This document shows positions 40,859 to 49,135 of a stretch of DNA of 64,000 nt, one piece after another. This DNA is from Chenopodium formosanum (lineage: Eukaryota > Streptophyta > Magnoliopsida > Caryophyllales > Amaranthaceae): the NCBI GenBank assembly GCA_024500155.1, contig CM044879.1, positions 18,925,572-18,989,571 of the forward strand, read 5' to 3'. The position numbers and the translations under genes were made by a program. Below the pieces are notes generated by a model, which did not search any database, had not been told where the DNA came from, and saw only the letters and a list, made by a program, of their open reading frames with translations. Positions within the stretch are counted from its first letter, which is position 1, and each line of letters starts with the position of its first letter.

Positions 40859-43800
40859 ATGACTGTCGGCCGGCCAGATGAGTTGAGGCCCCAGCCGGCC
40901 GGCAGCCACCAGGATATAGTGCTTGACTCCAACCACCCAGAACGGACGGTTAGTGTCGGCACTATAGCCTTGGAATTGCTTGGGGATGAGTTAGTGCGGC
41001 TGTTAAGAAAATTCAAAGATGTGTTTGCATTTGAAGTTGGTGAAATGCCAGGAATAAGTCCTGACCTGGCCGTGCACAAGTTGGCCGTGAATCCTTTGAT
41101 AAAGCCTGTCCGCCAGAAGAAGAGAAATCACGGGGAAGAGAGGAATCAGGCGGCCGCAGCAGAGGTAAAAAAGCTGCTGGACGCCGGTTTCATTCGGCAA
41201 TGCTTTTACCCAGATTGGGTGGCCAATGTAGTTCTTGTGAAAAAGCCGAATGGGACTTGGAGGATGTGCGTGGATTACACGGACTTGAACAAGGCGTGTC
41301 CAAAGGATAGCTTCCCCTTGCCTAAGATCGACCGTTTGGTTGACTCTACGGCCGGACACGCCCTTATGAGCTTCATGGACGCATACTCCGGATTCCATCA
41401 AATTCCTTTGTGGGAAGAAGATCAAGAGAAAACAGCGTTTGTGACCGAGCAGGGGTTGTATTGTTACAAGGTTATGCCATTCGGCCTCAAGAATGCCCCT
41501 GCTACATTTCAGAGGCTTGTTAATACAGTCTTCAGAGACCAGCTCGGCCGGAACATGGAGGCATATATTGATGACATGATTGTCAAGTCAAAAGAGTCGG
41601 CCGACCATCTCAAGGATCTACGAGAAACGTTCGCCGAACTCAGGCGGCATAAGATGATGTTGAATCCAAAGAAGTGTGTATTTGGTGTTGAGTCCGGCAA
41701 GTTTCTCGGATTTTTGATTGACCAACGTGGAATCGAGGCCAACCCTGAAAAAATTCAAGCCGTCCTTGACATGAAGTCTCCAAGAACAATCAAGGAAGTA
41801 CAAAGACTGACCGGCTGTTTAGCAGCCCTTGGAAGATTTTTGTCGAGATCAGGGGATAAGTGCCGTTACTTTTTTCAAACCATTAAGAAGAAAGCCCTGT
41901 TCGAGTGGACAGAGGAGGCCGAGGAAGCATTCGTACAGTTGAAAAATCACTTGCATACATTGCCTCGCCTCGTCAGTCCGCTCAAGAATGAGAAGCTATA
42001 CATCTACCTTGCCATCTCTGAACACTCTCTAAGTGCCGTCCTTCTTGCTGAAAGAGACGGCCATCAGGTCCTAGTGTATTTTATCAGCCACGTACTTCAC
42101 AATGCTGAGCTGAAGTACCCCCCAATTGAAAAATTTGGCCTGGCCTTGTACATGGCATCAAAGAAGCTGCGGCCATACTTTTTAGCACATTCAATCGTGG
42201 TCTATACAGACCAACCCTTGAAGAAGCCGTTCTCAACTTTGGAGGCAAGTGGCCGCATGCTCAGGTGGGCCTTAGAGCTCAAAGGTTTTGATCTTGTATT
42301 TGAGCCAAGGAAGGCAATCAAGGGGCAAGCCTTTGCAGATTTTTTGGCTGAAATGACACGGCCTGATCTTCAGCCGGCCGGGGACCGAGTTTGGAAAGTG
42401 TTTGTGGATGGTAGTGCAACAGCGACCGGGTGTGGCGCTGGTATTATATGTGAATCTCCTGAGGGAGACAAGTATGAGTACGCGTTGAGGTTCCAGTTCC
42501 AAGCGTCAAACAATGAAGCTGAGTACGAAGCATTGTTGGCCGGCCTAAGGATGTGTAAAGCGGCTGGGGCAACCAAAATTGAAGTATGCTCGGACTCTCG
42601 GCTAATAGTCCATCAGGTCAATGGTGGCTTTGAGGCCAGGGAGCCGGCCATGATGAAGTACATGCAGCTAGTTAAAAATGAGGCCGAAGGCCTAGAGCTT
42701 TTTTCTCTCAAGCAAGTTCCCCGTTCAGAGAATCATCAGGCGGACGCCCTCTCCAAATTGGCTTCCTCGGCGTCATGTGATACTCCAAGATCAGTGTTTT
42801 GGGAAGTAAAGGAAAAAAGGAGCATTGATGCCGAGCCCGTTCAGGTAATAGATAGAAGTTCAACCTGGATGGACGGAATTACTTCCTACTTAAGGGATGG
42901 AATACTTCCGGACGATCCGAAAGAGAGTTGGCTATTGAAGAGGAAGGCGGCCTGGTTTGAGATGAAAGACAGAGAGCTATTCAAAAGAGCCTTTGTGAAG
43001 CCTTACCTTAAATGTATAACTCCTGAAAGAGGGCATGATGTGTTGGATGACCTTCATCAGGGGCATTGTGGTTCGCATATTGGAGGCCGAGCCTTAGCTG
43101 AAAAAGCGACACAGTTGGGATATTACTGGCCGAGCCTAAAATCGGACGCCATGAAAATGGTGAAAAAATGTGACAAGTGCCAAAGATTTTCAACCCTTAT
43201 TCATCGTCCAGCAAATAGCCTATCAGCCATCAGTAGTCCACTTCCCTTTGCCAAATGGGGCATGGACATTTTGGGACCGTATACTCCTGCATCCGGCCAG
43301 AGACGGTATGTATTGGTGGCAGTAGACTACTTCACCAAATGGGTTGAAGCTGAGGCCGTCCGGGGCATTAAATGGACGGATGTGTCAGCCTTCATTTGGA
43401 AAAGCATAATCACTCGGTATAGGGTGCCTCAGTCAATGGTGTTCGACAATGGACCCCAGTTTGAAACGCGTCAACTCAAAGAGTGGTTGGGAGACCAAGG
43501 CATTACCCATTGCTTCGCCTCGGTCGGCCGACCACAAGCCAATGGTCAAGTTGAGGCCTATAACAAGTTGATTGCAAATGGGATCAAGCGCAAGCTTGAA
43601 AAGGCAGGCGGCCTATGGGCAGACGAGCTGGTCAATGTGCTATGGTCCATACGGACAACAGCAAAGAGTTCTACAGGGGAGACTCCATTCTTTTTGGTCT
43701 ATGGAGCTGAGGCCGTACTCCCAATTGAAATGTACGAGCCCACTTTGCGGGTAATGCTTTATGATGAATCGGCCAATTGGGAGGCCATGAAGACCGCCCT

Positions 43801-44101
43801 AGATTTCCTTCCGGAAGCTAGGGGCAATGCGGCGCTTAGGCATGAAATTTATCGCTTAAGGATGACAAGGGCATATAACCGCCGAGTGACTAAGCGGCCG
43901 CTCAAGATGGGGGATCTAGTGTTGAGAAAAATGGAAGCTGTTGGCCGTGCCAATGAGGACGGCAAGTTGACTCCAAACTGGGAGGGACCGTACAGAATCA
44001 GGGAAGAAGTCCGAGACGGCACATATCGCCTTGAGGCAATTGATGGCCGTCAGATCCCACGGACATGGAACACTGATAACCTGAAGAAGTATCATGTTTG
44101 A
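40859..44101 (+). CDS. pol: Pol polyprotein: RT, RNase H, archaeal-like RNase H, integrase (1080 aa)
   Basis: Reverse transcriptase lies at about residues 90-290, with catalytic D174 (SFMDAYSGF) and the YIDD box at Y236-D239. The first RNase H (about 340-500) is degenerate: the usual catalytic TDAS site reads LAIS. A second, archaeal-like RNase H (about 510-640) has D517 (VDGS), E555, D579 (CSDSR) and D629 (HQADALS). Integrase has a zinc finger H733/H740 with C771/C774, and a core D803, D863, E899 with 59 and 35 residues between them, followed by a GPY-type C-terminal segment ending at TGA. There is no chromodomain. This order marks the Tat lineage. All catalytic positions of RT, second RNase H and integrase are intact. 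It makes and inserts the element's DNA copy. Confidence 0.95.
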   Translation: MTVGRPDELRPQPAGSHQDIVLDSNHPERTVSVGTIALELLGDELVRLLRKFKDVFAFEVGEMPGISPDLAVHKLAVNPLIKPVRQKKRNHGEERNQAAAAEVKKLLDAGFIRQCFYPDWVANVVLVKKPNGTWRMCVDYTDLNKACPKDSFPLPKIDRLVDSTAGHALMSFMDAYSGFHQIPLWEEDQEKTAFVTEQGLYCYKVMPFGLKNAPATFQRLVNTVFRDQLGRNMEAYIDDMIVKSKESADHLKDLRETFAELRRHKMMLNPKKCVFGVESGKFLGFLIDQRGIEANPEKIQAVLDMKSPRTIKEVQRLTGCLAALGRFLSRSGDKCRYFFQTIKKKALFEWTEEAEEAFVQLKNHLHTLPRLVSPLKNEKLYIYLAISEHSLSAVLLAERDGHQVLVYFISHVLHNAELKYPPIEKFGLALYMASKKLRPYFLAHSIVVYTDQPLKKPFSTLEASGRMLRWALELKGFDLVFEPRKAIKGQAFADFLAEMTRPDLQPAGDRVWKVFVDGSATATGCGAGIICESPEGDKYEYALRFQFQASNNEAEYEALLAGLRMCKAAGATKIEVCSDSRLIVHQVNGGFEAREPAMMKYMQLVKNEAEGLELFSLKQVPRSENHQADALSKLASSASCDTPRSVFWEVKEKRSIDAEPVQVIDRSSTWMDGITSYLRDGILPDDPKESWLLKRKAAWFEMKDRELFKRAFVKPYLKCITPERGHDVLDDLHQGHCGSHIGGRALAEKATQLGYYWPSLKSDAMKMVKKCDKCQRFSTLIHRPANSLSAISSPLPFAKWGMDILGPYTPASGQRRYVLVAVDYFTKWVEAEAVRGIKWTDVSAFIWKSIITRYRVPQSMVFDNGPQFETRQLKEWLGDQGITHCFASVGRPQANGQVEAYNKLIANGIKRKLEKAGGLWADELVNVLWSIRTTAKSSTGETPFFLVYGAEAVLPIEMYEPTLRVMLYDESANWEAMKTALDFLPEARGNAALRHEIYRLRMTRAYNRRVTKRPLKMGDLVLRKMEAVGRANEDGKLTPNWEGPYRIREEVRDGTYRLEAIDGRQIPRTWNTDNLKKYHV

Positions 44102-44258
44102 GCTTAGTTTCTTTAAGTACTTAGCCAAAAAGCTGTTTATACAGCTAGGTCTACTGACCGAGCCTTGTAATTAAAGCCGTACGGCCACAACAATGTACTT
44201 TTGACAGAAATTAATGAAGTCAGGCATTGTTGAATTGTTTGTTGTTTTTATGTTTAAA

Positions 44259-44373
44259 GGCCGAGTTAATAAGGAAGCAAGGTTTCTTCCAATATAGTAA
44301 CACGGCCCACCATTCTTTTTGAATGGCCGAGTTAAAAAGGAAGCAAGGTTGCTCCCAATATAGCAACTCGGCC
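44259..44373. repeat. Two tandem nested hairpins, 66-bp period
   Basis: Copy 1 (44259-44307) has arms GGCCGAGTT and AACACGGCC (one mismatch); copy 2 (44325-44373) has GGCCGAGTT and AACTCGGCC (perfect 9 bp). Inside each is a second stem: GGAAG/CTTCC in copy 1, and GGAAGCAA with TTGCTCC (one bulge) in copy 2. The starts are 66 bp apart, the same period as the minisatellite at 49136. Both contain a CCAATATAG segment shared with the hairpins at 46629-46735. Confidence 0.8.
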
Positions 44374-44376
44374 ACA

Positions 44377-44377
<1 letters not shown>

Positions 44378-44407
<30 letters not shown>
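44378..44407 (+). repeat. Run of 30 A
   Basis: An uninterrupted A homopolymer directly after the second hairpin. It could be a slippage-prone tract or the relic of a captured polyadenylated end; nothing decides between these. Confidence 0.9.
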
Positions 44408-44409
<2 letters not shown>

Positions 44410-44430
44410 GATTTAATTCAGAGATCAATG

Positions 44431-44454
44431 CGTCCGCCAAAATCTAGGCGGACG
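44431..44454. repeat. Perfect 8-bp hairpin
   Basis: CGTCCGCC, an 8-base loop, then GGCGGACG. The arm belongs to the CGTCCG/CGGACG motif class that is abundant over the whole element. Confidence 0.75.
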
Positions 44455-44649
44455 ATTGAGGCAAGGTATCCCGAACTTGTGTAGAGAACAAGTGTCCTTT
44501 ACAAATAGGGCAAGGGCATACCTAGGCATTTAGCCCGGCCAATCAAGGGATCTCTGAGTTGAGATAATACTCAGGATTTCTAGGGTACGTCCGAGCGATA
44601 GATTCAACGGACTACTCGTACAATGATAGCCGAACGGCCAATTAAATTA

Positions 44650-44784
44650 ATTCGGTGCTTCACCTAGCCCAAGGGCAATCATTACTATGATTTGATTAAC
44701 TTGCTAGCCGTTATGCCCTTTTAAGGCATAAAAACTACCAAGTTAATCAAACCACTTAAAGAATGGACTAGGCGAACACCGAAT
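44650..44784. repeat. Large three-tier palindrome
   Basis: Three nested stems share one axis. The outer arms are 44650-44667 and 44768-44784 (ATTCGGTG with CACCGAAT perfect, continuing to CCTAG/CTAGG with one bulge and one mismatch). The middle arms TTTGATTAACTTG (44691-44703) and CAAGTTAATCAAA (44739-44751) are a perfect 13 bp. The inner arms TTATGCC (44711-44717) and GGCATAA (44725-44731) are a perfect 7 bp. No flanking duplication is seen that would make it a nested MITE. It may be a structured RNA element or a fold-back insertion; function unknown. Confidence 0.75.
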
Positions 44785-44994
44785 AAAGGGGCATACCCCT
44801 AGGAACGTACGAAAAGGCATAATACTGAGACGTACGGAAAACTTGCAAAAAGCATAAAATTTGCAAAAAATTGCTAAGTATGAAACAGAAGTAAGAGCCG
44901 CCAAAAGGCGGAAAAAACTTTCATTAATAAGACCGCACAAAGGCGGCCGAAATGTTTACATAACCGCTTATACAGGCGGCCTCAGAAGAGGAAC

Positions 44995-45020
44995 AAAAAA
45001 AAAAAAAAAAAAAAAAAAAA
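44995..45020 (+). repeat. Run of 26 A
   Basis: A second A homopolymer, about 80 bp beyond the antisense gene's stop codon. Read on the antisense strand it is a T-run. Confidence 0.9.
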
Positions 45021-45102
45021 GAGTAGTACAAAATAAACTAAGTACATAGTAAGCTGAAAGGAAAAGGAAAGCTGAACAGACGGCTGTTGGAGGACCTGAG
45101 CT

Positions 45103-45861
45103 CTACTTAGCCGTATTATCTGTGGCAGGCTCCTCCGCTGTTTTCGCGTCCTTGGCCGGGGCATCCTTTTCGGCCGCCTCCTCCTCCTCCTCATCCCCTT
45201 CCCCTCCAGACTCAGGGGAAGTAACTACTAGGTCTGGAGGAGGCATGCCGGCCTTCCTTGCCTCTTCTTTAAGGCAGACGTACTGAAGCCGCTTCTTGAA
45301 GCGTTCCTCGTAATAGGCGGCTTCACCTGCGTCCACCATCAAGTTGAAGGCATCAAAGAAGTATGCCTTAAGCCTGTCTTCAGCATTTTGCTCGATGCGG
45401 ATGACTTCTTCAACGCTGATCGGCCGAGGAGTTTTAAGTTGCTCCTCATAGTCCGCAAGGGACTTCTTTAGGGTTTCCACCTCGGCCCTCAGCGCGTCCG
45501 CCTCATCCAGCGCAGACTTAAGGTTGGCTTGTGCCATCTTCAGCTCGCTCTTCAGGGCCTCGGACGCCTCGAAGCCCAACCTCCATTTTTCCTTTTCCAG
45601 GACGGCCTCGTCCCTTTCAACCCTCATGGCCTCCCTGGCCAAGGACTCCTGTTCGAGTGCCTGGCCCAGTTTGACCAGGTCCTCTGTTTGCCGCGCCGCT
45701 TTGTCAGACAACGCGGTTATTTGGGTCTCAAAGTGTACCCTTTGGACGGCGGCCGTCCCAGTTACAGCGTCCTCGGCTTTCCTGATTTCAATCCAAGCGT
45801 TCTTCAACCGTTCGTTCTCCTTGTCCTTCCAATCTAGGAAGGCGTTCAAACGGAGGAAGAG
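45103..45861 (-). CDS. Antisense gene, exon 5 (coiled coil)
   Basis: Encodes the last 252 residues. A long heptad-rich coiled coil runs from ERLKNAWIEIRKAEDAV through VETLKKSLADYEEQLK, followed by a short conserved-looking segment (EDRLKAYFFDAFNLMVDAG) and an acidic, low-complexity tail (DEEEEEAAEKDAPAKDA). A coiled coil suggests self-association. If intron 4 cannot be removed, translation would stop 13 codons into it at 45908-45910 and this part would be lost, leaving about 740 residues. Confidence 0.7.
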   Translation of the reverse strand, partial: LFLRLNAFLDWKDKENERLKNAWIEIRKAEDAVTGTAAVQRVHFETQITALSDKAARQTEDLVKLGQALEQESLAREAMRVERDEAVLEKEKWRLGFEASEALKSELKMAQANLKSALDEADALRAEVETLKKSLADYEEQLKTPRPISVEEVIRIEQNAEDRLKAYFFDAFNLMVDAGEAAYYEERFKKRLQYVCLKEEARKAGMPPPDLVVTSPESGGEGDEEEEEAAEKDAPAKDAKTAEEPATDNTAK

Positions 45862-48474
45862 TTGCGGACAGAAGGAAGGAACTTAGTCAAAAATATGGAA
45901 AAGTTGGCTAAGTGTTGGAAAGCAAAAACATAAGGAGATAGAAGTATACCTCGGCGCTACAGTTTAGCATGGGGCCGAGGAAGCCTTCGTTGATCCCCCG
46001 CAGCTTATCACGCTGCGCTTGTGGGACCGCGCGAACCATGGCCTCGCGCATGGCCTTCCTGTCCGCGCCAGTCAGTGATTGGCCGGGTACCTTCAACTGC
46101 ATCTCCTCTGATATATCTGCGGACGACCGTGTAAGAAAAGTTAGCTGAATTTTTCAACAGACTTATAAAAAGTGAGAAAAAGATGGCTAACCAGTGGAGA
46201 AGGTTGGAGGAGAAAGATTGGCGGGAGGAGGCGGTAAAGGAGCTTCCTCCTCCTCCGGACGGCTCCCTTCTGCGCCGCTGGACGGCGGGTTGACCAGCAC
46301 CGTCCCGATCCAGCGACCGGTCATTTGTTCTGGGGTTAACCTATCCCCACCGTCCGAAGGGACGGACTTCTCACGGACCTGACCAGCAACAGGTTCCGTG
46401 GACTTGGAGGCCCCGCTTTGTGTCAGCCGGGGTTGTTCTCCTTTAGACTGCGTTGTAGCAGTCTGCGACTTTGCCATGGCCGCTGCTTGAGAAGACGTCT
46501 TGGAAGCAACCGTCTTTCTCCTCTTGGATGCGTTCGCATCAGGAGTGGACGTGGCCGGCTGCTTCCGCCTGGCCTTCGGGGTGGAAGAGGAGGTCTGCAA
46601 AAACACCAAGTTAGAACAATTTGATGGCGTCCGTGCGATTTGGGAAAGGAGCTCCCTGCCAGCATGCATGAACGGACATAAAGCGTCCGTGCAAACTCAG
46701 GAAGTAGGCTCCTTCCAATATAGCAGAACGGACGCATTAAGAAATGAGAAATTCAAAAAATAAGCTAAGTGTTTACCTCTTTGAGTTGCTCGTACATCTT
46801 GAAGCGAGCCTTGTATCTGGCCAAGTCCACCTCGGACATCTCAACCTCCGCTTTTTGGGCCGAGTCAAGCATAGCGTACGCCTCCGCTGCAAAAACAGGA
46901 AGCAAAAGTGTTAGAATATTTTTCTGAAGAATTCTATGTGCGTACAGAAAAGTTTATATATCTAGGTGCCCACCTTGGGGCATGTTCTGGTACAGGCCGT
47001 ACGCAGACATGAAGATAGGGTCCCTAAGCCAATTGGCAAGTGGAACCCAATGGCTAGGAACCCGTTCAGTATTGTTGCCCCGCCTGACTCGATTAACTTT
47101 GAAGTACTCGAGCTGGTGTTCGTGGCTTGGGTGGATGGGCGGCTTGTCAGGCTTGAGGTCTCCGCGTCCGAGTTGAATAGGCTTTGGACGGCACCTGTTC
47201 ATGCGGAGGTTGAACTCCGCGTCCTGAGTTTTGATACGGTAGAAACGGTGCTTCCAGTCCCTCCACTTACTGACACGGTCGACCACGACCATGTAATCCC
47301 TGGTTGCACTCAAGATAAGCCAACCATCCACCTCCTTTTCCAGCCGAGTGAGTGAGTGCATCTCACAAAAGACCGCAAAGTCTGGTGTAAATTTCTTAGC
47401 GATGCACGTCACTAAGTACCCAAAGATGTTCAACCAACTGTTTGGCGTCAGTTGGAAGAGGCCGATGTCATACTCGTCCAGGACAGTCCGGACGAATGGG
47501 TGAAGAGGGAAGCGGAGCCCCACATCAAAGGCGGCCCGGTAAACGCAAAACGCTCGTTTGCTCGGCTTCTCCTCATCCCAGATAGCCACAGCAATGGCCT
47601 TCCTGGGGACTTGAATTTCGAATCCCTCCCCCAAATGGAGGGACTCCTTATACTTCTCAAAATCCTTCTTTAAAAACTTTAGGGCTGTCTCCCCAACCGT
47701 ACAGGCGTACGGGTCCCTAAAGTTATCAATGTTGGCGACGGTCTCTTCGGCCGCCTCCTCGCCCTCGGCCGTCTCACCCACGGCCTCTTTTTCCACTTCC
47801 TCCTCTTCCACTTGGTGAGAAGGGGCACTCCCAAACTCTGAAGACAGCACTCTGTCCAAATCTGCTGCCTCGGCCGAGCTTCGGCCCCTTGAGCTTGGAA
47901 CGCCCATTGAAGAAGGAACGTCCTCCTCGACCATTGGACGCTTGCCTTTATCCTTGGCAGCGTCCGCCCCATTTCCCGAAGGAGGGGCGTTGCGAATAGG
48001 CAGAGCGGACGGTTCACGGATTGAGATTCCTGTCAAGGGTCTGTCCGCCCCACCCAGTTGAGGCCGAAGTTGAGAAGAAGGGACGGACGAACCAGAAGCG
48101 TCCGCCTCAGGATTAGAAGGGTTGTCCATACAGGCTACCAGTTCAGCCCCATCCATGACTGAATTGGCAAATTGAGGGAACCTAAGTTCCGGAGCGGGTG
48201 CGGACGAGGCGCCTTCAGCTCTAAGGCGTTCCTCGAAGGAAGAAGTGACCTCCACGGCCAAGTGATGAGAGCCAGTGGAGGCGGTCGTTGTTTGGGCGGT
48301 GGAGTCAGTCTCCACCATTGTACTTGGATCGCTAGGGTCATAAGGGACCCTAGGATGAACCAGACTTCCGTCTGGGTTCCTGGCCGCGTTAAGCTCACGC
48401 GTACGCATGGTTCTCGCCATTGCCTGTTGGGACAGAGAAGAATAAGTGGGGGTGAGTCTGTACGCATCAGACAT
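45103..48474 (-). CDS. Five-exon antisense gene of the retrotransposon (about 979 aa if spliced)
   Basis: The exons, in order of the minus strand, are 48474-46974, 46886-46777, 46594-46192, 46116-45950 and 45861-45103. The first three introns (87, 182 and 75 bp) have GT at the donor and CAG at the acceptor, with clear TTTTTGCAG acceptors for introns 1 and 2. The phases are 1, 0, 1 and 0 and agree at every junction, and the summed length is a multiple of three. Intron 4 (45862-45949) has a good GTATAC donor, but its acceptor reads CAA where CAG is expected. The start is the first in-frame ATG; the frame is open upstream to 48729 without one. Exon 1 resembles the domain catalogued as putative gypsy-type transposon (Transposase_28). 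Extra antisense genes are known in Tat elements; their role is unknown. The exon model is my inference from sequence. Confidence 0.75.
45861..45868 (-). pseudogene. Lost splice acceptor of antisense intron 4
   Basis: The minus strand reads CTTCTGTCCGCAA at the expected end of intron 4, then CTCTTCCTCC of the exon. Intron 3 ends in GTCCGCAG, so a G to A change at 45862 is the simplest explanation. The frame and phase fit only at this exact position. The AG sites I checked upstream (CACTTAG, GACTAAG) and at CTAG just downstream lead to quick stops; a weak in-frame AG 36 bases downstream could rescue it with loss of 12 codons. Confidence 0.6.
45950..46886 (-). CDS. Antisense gene, exons 2 to 4
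   Basis: Exon 2 (46777-46886) encodes a short helix-prone segment with charged residues (AEVEMSEVDLARYKARFK). Exon 3 (46192-46594) encodes a basic, low-complexity region including a KRRK cluster (ASKRRKTVASK), a possible nuclear localisation signal, then a Pro-rich tail (PPPPANLSPPTF). Exon 4 (45950-46116) encodes MQLKVPGQSLTGADRKAM and NEGFLGPMLNCSAE. The introns between them are 46595-46776 and 46117-46191. The longer one contains the hairpin pair 46629-46735. Confidence 0.7.
46629..46735. repeat. Hairpin pair inside antisense intron 2
   Basis: Copy 1 (46629-46677) has arms GTCCGT and ACGGAC; copy 2 (46683-46735) has arms GCGTCCGT and ACGGACGC, a perfect 8 bp. The inner stem of copy 2 is GGAAG/CTTCC, followed by CCAATATAGCA as in the 44259-44373 hairpins. 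The starts of the GCGTCCGT arms are 56 bp apart. Confidence 0.7.
46974..48474 (-). CDS. Antisense gene, exon 1 (Transposase_28-like domain)
   Basis: Encodes residues 1-500. About the first 240 residues are Ser, Pro and Ala rich and probably disordered, followed by a run of Glu-rich sequence (EEEEVEKEAVGETAEGEE). From about residue 260 a folded-looking domain begins, with FPLHPFVRTVLDEYDIG at F322 onward, then QLTPNSWLNIFGYLV and an FAVFCEMHSL segment. This pattern is typical of plant proteins labelled putative gypsy-type transposon, found inside or beside gypsy elements. It has no recognisable transposase catalytic triad. The exon ends at 46974 in a CAAG/GTGGGC donor, phase 1. Confidence 0.75.
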
Positions 48475-48546
48475 AGACTCACTCCAGGGAGGAGACAACT
48501 CTTCTCCGTCCACTCTAGATTCCTCAGTCCCAGGCGAACGGCCGGC

Positions 48547-48639
48547 CTCATGAGAAGAGTCGGACGAAGCCGAGTATGGATCCAGAATTGAAGTAAAAGA
48601 AAAAGAAAACGAGTAAAAGAGAAAATGTAGACGGCCTAC
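48547..48639 (-). other. Possible 5' untranslated intron of the antisense gene
   Basis: A CAGAG/GTAGGC donor at 48639 is followed by a long pyrimidine-rich stretch without any AG until CATGAG at 48547. Removing it would delete an out-of-frame upstream ATG (48549-48551) and make the ATG at 48474 the first in the message. This is supportive but not decisive. Confidence 0.4.
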
Positions 48640-48840
48640 CTCTGTACGTTCTGAAAGTTCTAAAGGTGGTGGTGAAGTTCTTGAAGATTGACCGGAAAGC
48701 TCAAAAATGCCCGGAAAACTTAAACTCACGGCGGCGCTCTTGAAGATTAAGGGAAAAATAACTTTCTCTCACTAGAACGCTCTGACTTCTCTCTAGAATT
48801 CACAATTGGGTAAAGTGTGAAAATGAGAATTCACCTCCCA

Positions 48841-48848
48841 TATTTATA
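48841..48848 (-). promoter_or_regulatory. TATA box of the antisense gene
   Basis: On the minus strand this reads TATAAATA, the same octamer as in the LTR, about 370 bp upstream of the antisense ATG. Transcription would start near 48810, leaving a leader with only the upstream ATG noted at 48549. A TTTCCCGCC motif at 48884-48892, 36 bp further upstream, matches the E2F consensus and hints at S-phase control; that is inference. Confidence 0.55.
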
Positions 48849-48892
48849 GAGTGAATTCATGAGGGCAAAATGGTAAAACCATCTTTCCCGCC

Positions 48893-49135
48893 TAAACACT
48901 CAAACGGTAATTTCTTGAGAAATCACTCGAAGAAAGGGCCAGGACGACGTTAGGGTTCTGTTAACTTGTGAAAGAGACCAGATGAACAATTAACACCTTC
49001 AGCACATAGTCTCCAAAAATTGAGAAAATCTAAGAGGAAAAGCGTCCGCCCAGTTCTCAGACGTACAAAGCATGATTAGAAAGCCAGGAAGTACATCTGA
49101 AATCATGGAAGCCCAGATTACCCCAAAGAAGATAT
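48893..49135. other. Spacer upstream of the antisense promoter
   Basis: No open frame with recognisable content and no clear motif beyond the CGTCCG-type sequence at 49044 that recurs over the element. It separates the antisense promoter from the minisatellite. Confidence 0.5.

Larger units (their letters stand above)
44102..45102. other. Spacer after pol, rich in hairpins and A-tracts
   Basis: No convincing gene is present. It holds two tandem nested hairpins (44259-44373), a run of 30 A (44378-44407), a perfect 8-bp hairpin (44431-44454), a 6-bp hairpin ACTTGT/ACAAGT (44475-44493), a large nested palindrome (44650-44784), a 5-bp hairpin AGGGG/CCCCT (44787-44800) and a run of 26 A (44995-45020). 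The sense transcript passes through it as a 3' untranslated region, and it is also the region downstream of the antisense gene's stop. Confidence 0.75.

Noticed and set aside
44171..44440. Minus-strand open frame with a poly-Phe stretch
   Set aside because: The Phe run is just the complement of the 30-A tract.
48135..48551. Minus-strand 138-codon frame overlapping antisense exon 1
   Set aside because: It is a shadow of exon 1 in another frame with no recognisable content; its ATG would be removed by the possible leader intron.
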